The notes under the pieces: model-generated | Seen by the model: the letters and a program-made list of their open reading frames with translations, nothing else | What the model was told of the DNA's origin: nothing | The model's database searches: none | DNA from: Chrysophaeum taylorii | Taxonomy: Eukaryota; Sar; Pelagophyceae; Pelagomonadales; Pelagomonadaceae | Direction of reading: 5' to 3' | Length of the DNA: 64,000 nt | Assembly (NCBI GenBank): GCA_029834535.1 | Contig: JAQMWT010000538.1 | Span: 1 to 64,000, forward strand | Shown: one piece after another, positions 36,794 through 45,261 of the stretch | Position numbering within the stretch: position 1 is the first letter of the stretch | Layout of the letters: every line of letters begins with the position of its first letter | Translations under genes and position numbers: made by a program

Positions 36794-38242
36794 TTATGTA
36801 CAGTGGGGGTCATCGTCTGGGCCTACGACCGGGTATGCCGTGAAGAGAGCGAATTTGCCTGAGTAGAAGCCGTCGTCGTCGTCATAAAAGTGGAGGGCCG
36901 TCCAGACGAGGAAGGCGAGGAAGAAAAGACCTACGCCGAGGGCATAGGTCTTCCAGCCCCCCAGGTCTGCGGCGACCGTGGGGAAGAAAACGCCGAGCAG
37001 CAGGAGGTAGGCGAGGTGGAGGTAGGGCCCCGCGAAGCCGATGGCGACGCGGTGCCAGGGCGGCGCAGCCCGGAGCGCCTCCTTGTCGTAGGCGCACACG
37101 AAGGCGTCGTGGGGCTTGTGCCAGGGGTAGCCCGGGACGAGCTTCCAGGCGTTATTGATTTTGAGAAGAGTCGGGATGCCCAAGGCGCGGGCGACGGCGA
37201 AGTGGGCCCCGACGCGGACGTATCCTGCGAGTTGCCAGGCGTAGCCAAAGCCGAGCCAGGCGATAACCCTGACGGGCTGTCTCGGGGGCTGGAGGTGAAC
37301 CACGAGGGCGGGCATCAGCGACAAGTCGAGGAGTCTGGTCGCGAAGACGTCGCGCCAGTCGTTTGTGGCGCGCGAGACCGTCTGACAAGCGAGGGCTGTC
37401 CGGAAGTCGACGTCCCGCGGCGTCTTCTCCTTGGCGCGACGCGCGTGCAAGGGTAAGTCGCAGGCGACCGCGTAGATCACGTAGAGTGCGAGGACGAGCG
37501 CCCCTCTTCTCGGGTAGGCCGCACGTTTGGGGGTGCGTAGATGGACGAGGAGGCCGAAAAGCGCCGCGCAGGCCCAGAGCGCGTTTTCGGCGAAAAAAAA
37601 TACCTCGCTTTTCGAGACGACCCTCCAGAACGAAATCAGTTGGGCTGTTACTATAACCGCGAGCATCGGTCGCGGCCGCTCGCCCGGAAGAAGGCGGCAG
37701 CAGAGCTCGTGGACGGCCAGCGTCTCGCCGATCGCGGCGACCGAGCGGTGCACCAGCGGCGACGCCAAGACCGTGTCTGCGATGCAGAGTCGCTCGATCT
37801 CCTGCGATTGGAAGGCCGCGCGCCACGCGTACGACGCGGCGACCAACGAAGGCTTCAAGTTGGGCAAGGCGTCGAACAAGGCGCGGGCGCACAACGCGAC
37901 CGAAACAACCCACCAGAACACGGTGGCCGCGTCGTCGTCGTCGTCGTCCCAAACCAAGATCACCGCGAGTGCCGGAAGCGACGCGAGCGCGGACCACCAG
38001 AGCGTCTTTCTCGCGGGCGGCGGCGTCTGGCGCGCAGTCGTGACTCGCCCCGAGAGATAGGTCTCGATCTCGTCGCACACCTCGTCGGTCAGACGCGCGA
38101 AGTCCAGCGTCACCTCGGTCCGGTCGTGCTTTGGGCCCAACACGATGCGAACGACGTCCTCGAGACACGAAGCCGACAATTCCGAGACGCGGTCGCACAA
38201 CTCCTGCCTCGCCACCGAGGACCACAACGAGTCTTCGTCCAT
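36794..38242 (-). CDS. uncharacterised polytopic membrane protein (482 aa)
   Basis: An intact single frame runs from ATG 38242. The N-terminal 80 residues are soluble and acidic. At least eight hydrophobic segments follow, for example LWWSALASLPALAVILVW, VFWWVVSVALCARALFDAL, ALWACAALFGLLVHL, GALVLALYVIYAVACDL, VIAWLGFGYAWQLAGYV, VAIGFAGPYLHLAYLLLLGV and YALGVGLFFLAFLVWTALHF. A conserved-looking loop reads NNAWKLVPGYPWHKPHDAF. No signature of a known transporter or enzyme family is recognised. Acidic DDDDDD stretches come from GAC repeats. Confidence 0.65.
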   Translation of the reverse strand: MDEDSLWSSVARQELCDRVSELSASCLEDVVRIVLGPKHDRTEVTLDFARLTDEVCDEIETYLSGRVTTARQTPPPARKTLWWSALASLPALAVILVWDDDDDDAATVFWWVVSVALCARALFDALPNLKPSLVAASYAWRAAFQSQEIERLCIADTVLASPLVHRSVAAIGETLAVHELCCRLLPGERPRPMLAVIVTAQLISFWRVVSKSEVFFFAENALWACAALFGLLVHLRTPKRAAYPRRGALVLALYVIYAVACDLPLHARRAKEKTPRDVDFRTALACQTVSRATNDWRDVFATRLLDLSLMPALVVHLQPPRQPVRVIAWLGFGYAWQLAGYVRVGAHFAVARALGIPTLLKINNAWKLVPGYPWHKPHDAFVCAYDKEALRAAPPWHRVAIGFAGPYLHLAYLLLLGVFFPTVAADLGGWKTYALGVGLFFLAFLVWTALHFYDDDDGFYSGKFALFTAYPVVGPDDDPHCT

Positions 38243-38381
38243 GTCGTCTCTACCAATCGCACACGATCTGCAGGCTCTGCGGCGCCACGGCTGCCGCCAT
38301 CCCCGCCTCGCCGGCCACTCCTAGGCGGCGAGCCACACGACGCCACATATATTACGTAATTAGCCACGTCAGAAGCAAGCT

Positions 38382-39449
38382 CTACTTCACCGAGGGGAAC
38401 CGAGCGTCCGGGGCGTGCCATTGGGGGTTCCGGTCCTTGTCGACGAGGACGGCGCGGACCCCCTCGAAAAAGTCGGGGAGCGGGGTGATGGTGGGGTCGA
38501 CGAGGCGGGCGGCGAGGCGGAGGTCGGTCGCGAGGACCTCGTCCAGCGTCGCGTGCTCGGCGCGCCGCAGGCTCTCGAGCGTGATAGCGAGGCTCGTCGG
38601 AGACATGGCGGCGAGGGTCTCCGCGGTCTCGGCTTCAAAAACCGACGACGACGACGACGACGACGACCGCAGGCGGGCGAGGATGGCGTCGACCGTGGGC
38701 TGGGAGAAGCAGAGGTCGATGGCGTCGGCGTGCTGCTCGAGCCCGGACGCGTCGGGCGGCGGCGACGAGGCCGCGTCGAGCACCCCTTGGACGGCGGCGT
38801 CGAGCTTGGTATTATCCTCCTCCTCCCCCTCCTCGCAGAGTTTGAGGTCGTCGATCAGGGCGTCGAGGCGGTCGCGCTGGACGTAGTGGGTCGCGAGGCC
38901 GGAATAGACGAGATCGGCGGGCCTCAGGCGCGCCCCCGTGAGCGCCGCGTAAAACCCCGTGCGCTTGGGCATGCGGCTCAAAACATAGGAGGCCCCCACG
39001 TCAGGAAAGAATCCTATCGCGGTCTCGGGCATCGCGAAGACGGAGCGCTCCGTCGCGACGCGGAAGCGGCCGTGAACGGAGAGACCCGCGCCGCCCCCCA
39101 TGACGATGCCGTCCCAGAGAGAGACCTGCTTGACCGGGGACGAGGGCTGGCCGAGACGACCCAGGAGCGCGTTGAGCGAGTACTCGTTTCGAAAGAAACT
39201 CATCCCTTCGTCGGGCGCGTTGTTCTTTAGGTTGGCCGCGCGCACCCCCGCGACATCGCCGCCCGCGCAGAAGGCCTTCCCCTCGCCCCGCATCACCACG
39301 ATCCCGCGACGCACCGCCTCGACGGCCGCCGTCAGTTCGCCGATCATTATAGGGTCCAGCGCGTTGAGCTTCTTCGGCCTGTTCAGCGTGATCGACACCA
39401 CGCAAGCCCCCAGCCGCTCGACGACCACGGATGACGACGACGACGACAT
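38382..39449 (-). CDS. HIBCH: 3-hydroxyisobutyryl-CoA hydrolase / enoyl-CoA hydratase family
   Basis: The protein is 355 aa from ATG 39449 (MSSSSSSVVVERLG). The crotonase fold is clear: SITLNRPKKLNALDPIMI, GEGKAFCAGGDVAGVR (first oxyanion-hole region), IVMGGGAGLSVHGRFRVATE and VFAMPETAIGFFPDVGASYV, the HIBCH-type signature that includes the catalytic Glu and Asp, then LSRMPKRTGFYAALTGARL. The C-terminal half has the long HIBCH extension ending NPQWHAPDARFPSVK. It hydrolyses 3-hydroxyisobutyryl-CoA in valine breakdown, usually in mitochondria. No clear presequence is seen; the Ser run precedes the domain directly. The frame stays open upstream into the next gene by chance. Confidence 0.9.
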   Translation of the reverse strand: MSSSSSSVVVERLGACVVSITLNRPKKLNALDPIMIGELTAAVEAVRRGIVVMRGEGKAFCAGGDVAGVRAANLKNNAPDEGMSFFRNEYSLNALLGRLGQPSSPVKQVSLWDGIVMGGGAGLSVHGRFRVATERSVFAMPETAIGFFPDVGASYVLSRMPKRTGFYAALTGARLRPADLVYSGLATHYVQRDRLDALIDDLKLCEEGEEEDNTKLDAAVQGVLDAASSPPPDASGLEQHADAIDLCFSQPTVDAILARLRSSSSSSSSVFEAETAETLAAMSPTSLAITLESLRRAEHATLDEVLATDLRLAARLVDPTITPLPDFFEGVRAVLVDKDRNPQWHAPDARFPSVK

Positions 39450-39469
39450 GATGAGTAGTTTTATTTTTA

Positions 39470-41182
39470 TTATTCTTCCTCCCGCCGAGTCTTCTTGTTG
39501 TTTTTTTGCTGCTTGGCGCGCTGGACGGCGCGCTTGGCGAGGGGTCCGAGCACCGCGTACTTTTTGAGGGCGCCGGAGAGAAGGGTAAGCGTGTCCGTAT
39601 TGAGGAGGATCAAGAGGGCAAGGAATCGCTCGAGGTGCAAGAGGACGAGGGGGGCGTAGCGCGCGAAGGGGGCGTCGCGGTTCTCGGCCTTGATGGCGAT
39701 GAGCGCCTTGTTGGCCGCCACCACCGCGGCCGTCAGGAGTTCCTCGAGCAAATTGCCCCGGACGCGCGGCCAGGCGAGGGCCGCGGTCGCGTGGAGCGAG
39801 CGCAAGGCACAGAGCGCCGGGACGCCTGGACCTCGGGCCGTAGCGACGGCCGCGAGCACGGGGACGAGCCGCCGGAGGTGCGCGCAGATCTCGAAGGGCG
39901 CGTTGGGGTCGTCGTTGAGGTGGAGCAGCATGGTCGGGCTGAGCCGCCACCGCAGCGCCTCGATCCGACAATCCTCTACCCGCAGTCGCGTCGCGTCCTC
40001 GATCGCCGTCTCGACGCACTGCGATGCGCGCTTCTGGCGCCGGACGGGGTCGTCGACCACCGACACGAGCCGCAGCACGCACCGGCCCATGAGGGCGGCC
40101 GACTCGGCGTCGTCGGTCGCGAGCGTCCTCGCGACGTTCTCGAGCGCTTCGTAGACGATCGGCTCGTACGCCGCCAACTGCGTGGGCGCCGCCACCTGGA
40201 GGATCCGCAGGAGGGTCGAAAGCCCGAGGGTCGCGCGCGTCGAGGCCTCGTAGGCCTCGACGAGCGAAAGCGCGACGGGCACGCCGTGCGCGACCGAATC
40301 CTCGTCCCGGCGGTAGTCGACGCGACACGCGGCCGCCCCCAGGGCCCACGCGACCACGGCGGCGCGTGGCTCGCCCCACTCGCGCAGCCGCGTGTCGGCA
40401 TACCGCGGCGTGGCGACCTCTTGAATCTTCTCGCGCAGCCGCACCAGCCACTCGAGAGCTCGGCTCGTCGACGCGGCTTTAAGCAGGCTCGCGACGTCGT
40501 CGTCGATTACCTTTGGCAGCGGCGGCGGTTTCTCGCGCGTCGTCTTTACGAGCGGCATTCGAAAGGATGCTTTGCTACGCTTGAGGCTGCGCTCGCCGAA
40601 CTCGACCTCGGCGGGCGGCGACGGCAGCTCGAGGACTGTTTCTTCTCGAAAAAATCGAGACCAAAAGTCTGTTCGGTCGTCGATCTCGAGCGGAAGCACG
40701 AGCGCGAGCGGCAGCACGGCAAACCCGGCGCCGACGTGCCGCGCGCACCGCACCGCGAGCGGAAGCAGCAGCACCGCGAGCTCGGTGCGCGATGCGACCA
40801 CCTTGTCAGCATTCTCGGGAGGGGGCTGGACGACGATTCCGCACTCGCGCCACGCCGTATCCTCTATCGCCCCGCCCAAGCACGAGCAACAACCGGTGGC
40901 GCCGACGGCGATCTCCCAGGCGAGTAATTTGCCATAGGCGGACCGCTGTTCCTGCGTCGACACATCCCCCGCCGGCGGGGGAGGTGGCGCGCACTTCTCG
41001 AGCACCTCGGGAGTCCAGGCCTCGGCCCGCATCGCCTCCATCGCGGCGGTCGTCGCGGTGCGGTCCGAGCCTGGCACCGAGCCGAGCCGCTCGTCGAAGT
41101 AGGGCGACACGGGCAGCGCCACGCTCTCATCGAGGCACGCGGCCTCGATCGCGTCGCTCAAGCCATGGTACACCTTTTCCAT
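39470..41182 (-). CDS. predicted alpha-solenoid protein, possibly TTI2-like (570 aa)
   Basis: The start is ATG 41182 (MEKVYHGLSDAIEAAC); an upstream in-frame TTG is not needed. The protein is almost entirely helical, with repeated Leu/Ala heptads such as LLKAASTSRALEWLVRLREK, LGLSTLLRILQVAAPTQLAA and LLRILQV-type HEAT-like pairs. RIEALRWRLSPTMLLHLNDD and ICAHLRRLVPVLAAVATARG recall the TELO2-interacting protein 2 family, but the match is by eye only. The tail is Lys/Arg-rich (KQQKNNKKTRREEE). If TTI2, it would serve in the TTT complex that stabilises PIKK kinases. It is divergent from the GST gene across 85 bp. Confidence 0.5.
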   Translation of the reverse strand: MEKVYHGLSDAIEAACLDESVALPVSPYFDERLGSVPGSDRTATTAAMEAMRAEAWTPEVLEKCAPPPPPAGDVSTQEQRSAYGKLLAWEIAVGATGCCSCLGGAIEDTAWRECGIVVQPPPENADKVVASRTELAVLLLPLAVRCARHVGAGFAVLPLALVLPLEIDDRTDFWSRFFREETVLELPSPPAEVEFGERSLKRSKASFRMPLVKTTREKPPPLPKVIDDDVASLLKAASTSRALEWLVRLREKIQEVATPRYADTRLREWGEPRAAVVAWALGAAACRVDYRRDEDSVAHGVPVALSLVEAYEASTRATLGLSTLLRILQVAAPTQLAAYEPIVYEALENVARTLATDDAESAALMGRCVLRLVSVVDDPVRRQKRASQCVETAIEDATRLRVEDCRIEALRWRLSPTMLLHLNDDPNAPFEICAHLRRLVPVLAAVATARGPGVPALCALRSLHATAALAWPRVRGNLLEELLTAAVVAANKALIAIKAENRDAPFARYAPLVLLHLERFLALLILLNTDTLTLLSGALKKYAVLGPLAKRAVQRAKQQKNNKKTRREEE

Positions 41183-41267
41183 AATACAATCCGCGAGGGT
41201 TTCCAATCAATCAAAGGAGGGGTTCCATCTCCATCACAAAGTAGTAAAGGGGAGGGATAGAGATAGC

Positions 41268-42251
41268 ATGGTGGTTGCCGTCGCCGCCCAGCATCCTTCG
41301 GACGCGTTGTGGGATCCGTCGTGGGAGCCGAGCTTTGGTGAGCAGACGATCCTCCAGAAGTCGGCCGTGTCGGCCCCCGAGTGTATCCTGTACTCTTCCT
41401 GGTTCTGCCCGTTCGCCCAGCGGGGCTGGATCGCTTGCGAGGAGTGCGAAGTCAAGTACAAGTGGGTCGAGATCAACCCCTACGAGACAGACCCCGCGAT
41501 GCCTGGGGGCTACACGAAAAAGCAGCTCCCGATCGAGACGAAGAAAAAGCTGTACCCCGAGTTCGTCGCCGCTTCCCCGAAGGGTCTGGTTCCGGCTCTC
41601 GCGGTCGGGCCGGAGAAACTCGCCGAGTCCCAGCCCATCATCGAGTACGTCGACGGCAAGTTCGCCCCGGGGCGCCTCCTTCCGACCGACCCCTACAAGC
41701 GCGCCTACGCGCGAATCTGGGCCGACTACGCCGACGCCCGGATCCAGCGACCGTACTACCGCGTTCTCATCGAACAGGATCCCGAAGCTCGCGAACGGGC
41801 ATTTGCCGACCTCCTCCAGGGCTGCCGCGACTTTGCCAAGGCGATGGACCCCGTCGGCCCCTTTTTTCTCGCCGAGTTTTCGTACGTTGATGTCTCCTTT
41901 TTTCCCTTCTGGCACCGCATTCGCACCGTCGGCGAGCACTACCGAGGCGTAGAACTCCCCGACGACGACCCGGACTTTCGCCGCCTCGACGCCTGGTGGA
42001 CCGCCTGCAAGGCGCGCCCGAGCATCAAACGGACCTTGGTCTGCGAGCCCCGCCTCGTCGCGAGTTACCTGGGCTACGCCTCGAATACCGCTACTTCGGA
42101 CTACGCGAAGTCTATCCAAGCATCGCTCTCGACGGCGACGCGCGCCTCCTCGGCCCTCGAGAAGTCCGGGCGCTTCGCCGCACCCCAAACTACTACCCTC
42201 GTCGCCGTTGCGTTCGTCCTCGGCCTCGCTCTCGGTCTTCTTCGCAAATAA
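41268..42251 (+). CDS. glutathione S-transferase (omega/lambda-like) with C-terminal membrane anchor
   Basis: The protein is 327 aa from ATG 41268. The thioredoxin-fold N-domain has ILYSSWFCPFAQRGWIACEE, with a CPFAQ active Cys typical of omega/lambda/dehydroascorbate-reductase classes. VPALAVGPEKLAESQPIIEY (cis-Pro and the ES glutathione motif) follows. The helical C-domain includes YKRAYARIWADYADARI and PFFLAEFSYVDVSFFPF (the N-capping S/D motif). A Ser/Thr-rich linker and a single hydrophobic helix TTLVAVAFVLGLALGLLRK end the protein, so it is probably tail-anchored in a membrane facing the cytosol. Likely glutathione-dependent thiol transfer or reduction. Confidence 0.85.
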   Translation: MVVAVAAQHPSDALWDPSWEPSFGEQTILQKSAVSAPECILYSSWFCPFAQRGWIACEECEVKYKWVEINPYETDPAMPGGYTKKQLPIETKKKLYPEFVAASPKGLVPALAVGPEKLAESQPIIEYVDGKFAPGRLLPTDPYKRAYARIWADYADARIQRPYYRVLIEQDPEARERAFADLLQGCRDFAKAMDPVGPFFLAEFSYVDVSFFPFWHRIRTVGEHYRGVELPDDDPDFRRLDAWWTACKARPSIKRTLVCEPRLVASYLGYASNTATSDYAKSIQASLSTATRASSALEKSGRFAAPQTTTLVAVAFVLGLALGLLRK

Positions 42252-42532
42252 CGAAGACGAGCGGACTAGGGCACATTTTTGTAGCAAGGTAAGGCGCGCG
42301 CGTCCTACCGCTTAAATCGGCCGTCAACCATGAAACAAACAAACGCCCCATCATCATCATCATCATCATCACTTTGGGTTGATGTCTATACTTACCCAAC
42401 CGACCGATCGGAACAGAAACAGAACACCACCCGTGGTGATGAGGATGAGTCTGGCGGCGGCGGAAGCGGCGTTAACTATATTATTGTTGCGACATACATT
42501 ATATAAACAGTAGTAGTCATATTCCTTCCTCC
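42252..42532. other. convergent intergenic region with (ATC)n repeat
   Basis: It holds the ends of the GST gene and the next minus-strand gene. An ATC run lies at about 42349-42371. No gene is seen. Confidence 0.6.
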
Positions 42533-43786
42533 TCACAATCCTTCGCCAGTGGGAGAATCCACAAGACGCGAAAATTTTTTGGTGACGACGACGTCGGCAC
42601 CGCGGGCAAACACGTGGCAGACGAGCGCGTCGGCCTCTCGGCGGAGCGTCGCCGTGCACGGCATGAGCTTGTCCAGGCTCGGGGGGAGCTTGACGTCGAC
42701 GACCACCGCATGAGGGTCATGGTGATCCGCCTCCTGGAGCCGCTTGGCCCGGAGCTGGCCGGTGCCGTCTGGCGTCGGCGTCGCCTCGCCAAACCGCAAC
42801 AAAGTCGCGACCTCCGACGAACCTCGCACCTCGAGGCCTCCCTCGACTCTGGATATCGTCACCGGGCTGTCGTCCGTCAACCCGAGGACCGTCTTGGCCA
42901 GATCCGTCGCCTCCTCCGGTAGGGCACCCTCGTCGTCGTCGTCGTCGTCGTCGAGGCCGCGGTGGGTTCTCGAGCTGCCGCGATACGCGCCGACCAACTT
43001 TTCGACGACGACGTCGTCGTCGACGACCGACGCAGCGCGCTCCTCCACGTCGCCGGCGATCGCAGCGAGGACGGCCTCGCGGAGCTCGCCGGCGCTCTCG
43101 CAGGTGCGGCGAAATCTGAGGTGCAGCGCGTCGCAGCCGGGGCCTAAAAAAACCATCCCCGCGGGCCCGACGGCCTCGACCCGCGCTCCGCGAACGTCGG
43201 CGCTCCTCAGAGCTCGAGCAATCGCCGCGACCTCCTCGCGCATATCCGGACCATTCAAGATCTCGCGAATGTCGCCGCACGCCTGGCTCAGACCCGCTTC
43301 GAGGGGCTCGACCCACCACGAGGGCATCTCCGGTTTCTCGTAGTGCGTCACGTACTTCGCGCTCGACGGCGGCGCCGCCTCCGGAACTGCCTCGATCGCG
43401 ACGGTCTCGTCCAACGCGTGAACGTTGTCCAGCACGCACTGCTCAAACCCGTCGTCGTCGGTGAAGCATCGCGTCGGAAACTGGACGGGAAGCAGCAACG
43501 ACACGCAACTGGCTTCGTCGCACGACAACACTTGCAACTCGAGACCCGTTTCGCGAACCTCGAGCACCGCAACCTCCTTTATCGACTCGATCTGCGCGTG
43601 CCCGATCGCTGCAGCGAGCCGTCCGAGCGAGTCCAGGCACTCCGTCTGCAGCCGCTCCGACACCCGCATCCCGTCCACCGCCGCCACGGCCGACATGCGC
43701 GTTGGTGTTGGCCGCATCATCGACCCTGGCCGGTAGCCCATAGCGTGCGCGAACAGAACAACAACTGCGACTCTCTTGGAAGCCAT
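42533..43786 (-). CDS. uncharacterised exported or plastid protein (417 aa)
   Basis: The N-terminus from ATG 43786 (MASKRVAVVVLFAHAMGYRP) looks like a signal peptide, followed by a region rich in Arg/Ser/Met that could be a transit peptide. The body is two similar-looking alpha/beta halves: VLEVRETGLELQVLSCDEAS and LLLPVQFPTRCF, then GARVEAVGPAGMVFLGP and VTISRVEGGLEVRG, and PHAVVVDVKLPPSLDKL. An acidic run (DDDDDDDEG) comes from GAC triplets. No known family is recognised. Conservation-like hydrophobic patterning and an intact frame support a real gene. Confidence 0.6.
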   Translation of the reverse strand: MASKRVAVVVLFAHAMGYRPGSMMRPTPTRMSAVAAVDGMRVSERLQTECLDSLGRLAAAIGHAQIESIKEVAVLEVRETGLELQVLSCDEASCVSLLLPVQFPTRCFTDDDGFEQCVLDNVHALDETVAIEAVPEAAPPSSAKYVTHYEKPEMPSWWVEPLEAGLSQACGDIREILNGPDMREEVAAIARALRSADVRGARVEAVGPAGMVFLGPGCDALHLRFRRTCESAGELREAVLAAIAGDVEERAASVVDDDVVVEKLVGAYRGSSRTHRGLDDDDDDDEGALPEEATDLAKTVLGLTDDSPVTISRVEGGLEVRGSSEVATLLRFGEATPTPDGTGQLRAKRLQEADHHDPHAVVVDVKLPPSLDKLMPCTATLRREADALVCHVFARGADVVVTKKFSRLVDSPTGEGL

Positions 43787-45261
43787 ATCCTTCTTGACGC
43801 GATCGACGAGCCTTCTTGATGTTCGGTGCCTTTGCTTCGCTCAGAAACAAATAATAACCGACTTTTTTATTTGTTTTGGGTGGCTGGTGACAGCCGCTGC
43901 TTGAACTGGTGTCAAATCAAGTCGAGACGTCAGCTTTCTGGGACCCACTGGGCCCAACATGTCAGAAACTTTTTGTTCCACTGGTATTCCCGGCGCGGCC
44001 TGTTTGTTGGGCGATGATGATGTGTGCCCTCGCAAGGTTCATGTCGCCTCTTTTCCACGTGCCTCGCACTCTCTTCGCGCGCTTTCGCCGCAAATCAAAA
44101 TCATCGTGCTCAGCATTCGACCACTTTGTTGTTGTTCTTGTTGTTGTTCTTGTTGTTGTTGTTGGAAAATCATGAGTCACATCATCGGATGGCATTGCCC
44201 AAGCGGTACGGTCAGTCGACACCAGCAAGTGTCCACATTGTCTTGGCGAGACGGTGCGCGTTGAACGACTGGAACCGTGCTGTGTGATGGGGCCGCCGAA
44301 TAGCTGGTGCGCCTCGGCGGCCATGGCTTGCATCCAACTCCTCGCCGAGCCACCGCCGAAACGTGCAAGGTTCGCGACCGCTATTACAAGAGTCGACGCG
44401 CGTTGATGACCGCAGTCACAAACGACGACCAAAAATGGTCTCTGCGAAATCTTGAGAACTCACGTCTTTGGCGCCCGCCTCGTCGACGAACGTCCTCGAC
44501 GCGCTGGACGTGGGTTGTAATACTTAAGTCACGATTTGCCTGCCCACATACTACTTGGCAGCTCGGTGCGCGGCCGTCGATGTGTTCCGATCGCCGAATG
44601 TGTTGCCCTCCGAGTCGGCTGAAAATCGCAACATTATTTTCTCTTAATAAGTCTCGGCTCAGCTCGTCCGCGTGCTTACTTAGCCCCTGCCGTCGTCGCG
44701 CATTGGCACTGCAGCATGTCGCTGGAGCGACTGCGAGCGCGGCGATGGTCAACGTAGGTCGGGGCGGCGCTGCGTCTCACGTTGCCAATCTCCGTCCCTC
44801 CACCTCGCCACATTCCATGGGGCCGGTCGTCTGGGTCGTTGTGACGCCACATTTCATTCAGCCGGCCGTCTCGCCCTCATCTTCATCGTACCGCCGCGAG
44901 TGTACTGGCTTGAGAAAATGCTCGTTCGTTCGTTCTTCGTCAGCGCACTCGTAGGGCCACTACCTCAGGCCGGCCTCTGAGTTGAGTGATCATGCGGCCG
45001 CCATCCACCTGAAGGTCGCTTAGGTACCGCGAGCGCGTGTTTTTATAAAACCCTGTCGACAGCCAAAGTGCGACTCCTCCTCCTCGCACTGGCCGTCGTC
45101 ACTCTCGTGTTTGACCAGTCAGAAAAGCCATAATAATAACAACTCTCATTGGTCCTACAACAACAACAACAAATAAGTCTAGGAAGAAGAAACTTTGTGT
45201 CCGTTGTGTTTGACTCTATCAACAAGATGGGTCGCTGCGCGCGGCGGCGGTGCATCGAAAG
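43787..45261. other. long intergenic stretch, no gene seen
   Basis: About 1.5 kb upstream of the giant gene. A GTT repeat lies near 44131-44163. Frames on both strands are of mixed composition with no recognised motif; lower GC than the flanking genes suggests non-coding or decayed DNA. Confidence 0.5.

Noticed and set aside
39450-40451. Open frame joining HIBCH upstream by over 300 codons
   Set aside because: It overlaps the alpha-solenoid gene in another frame and shows no crotonase sequence; it is open by chance in GC-rich DNA.
43962-44954. Overlapping frames as a gene upstream of the giant gene
   Set aside because: Products on both strands are of mixed composition, with GTT-repeat-derived Thr runs and no motif; no splice pattern improves them.
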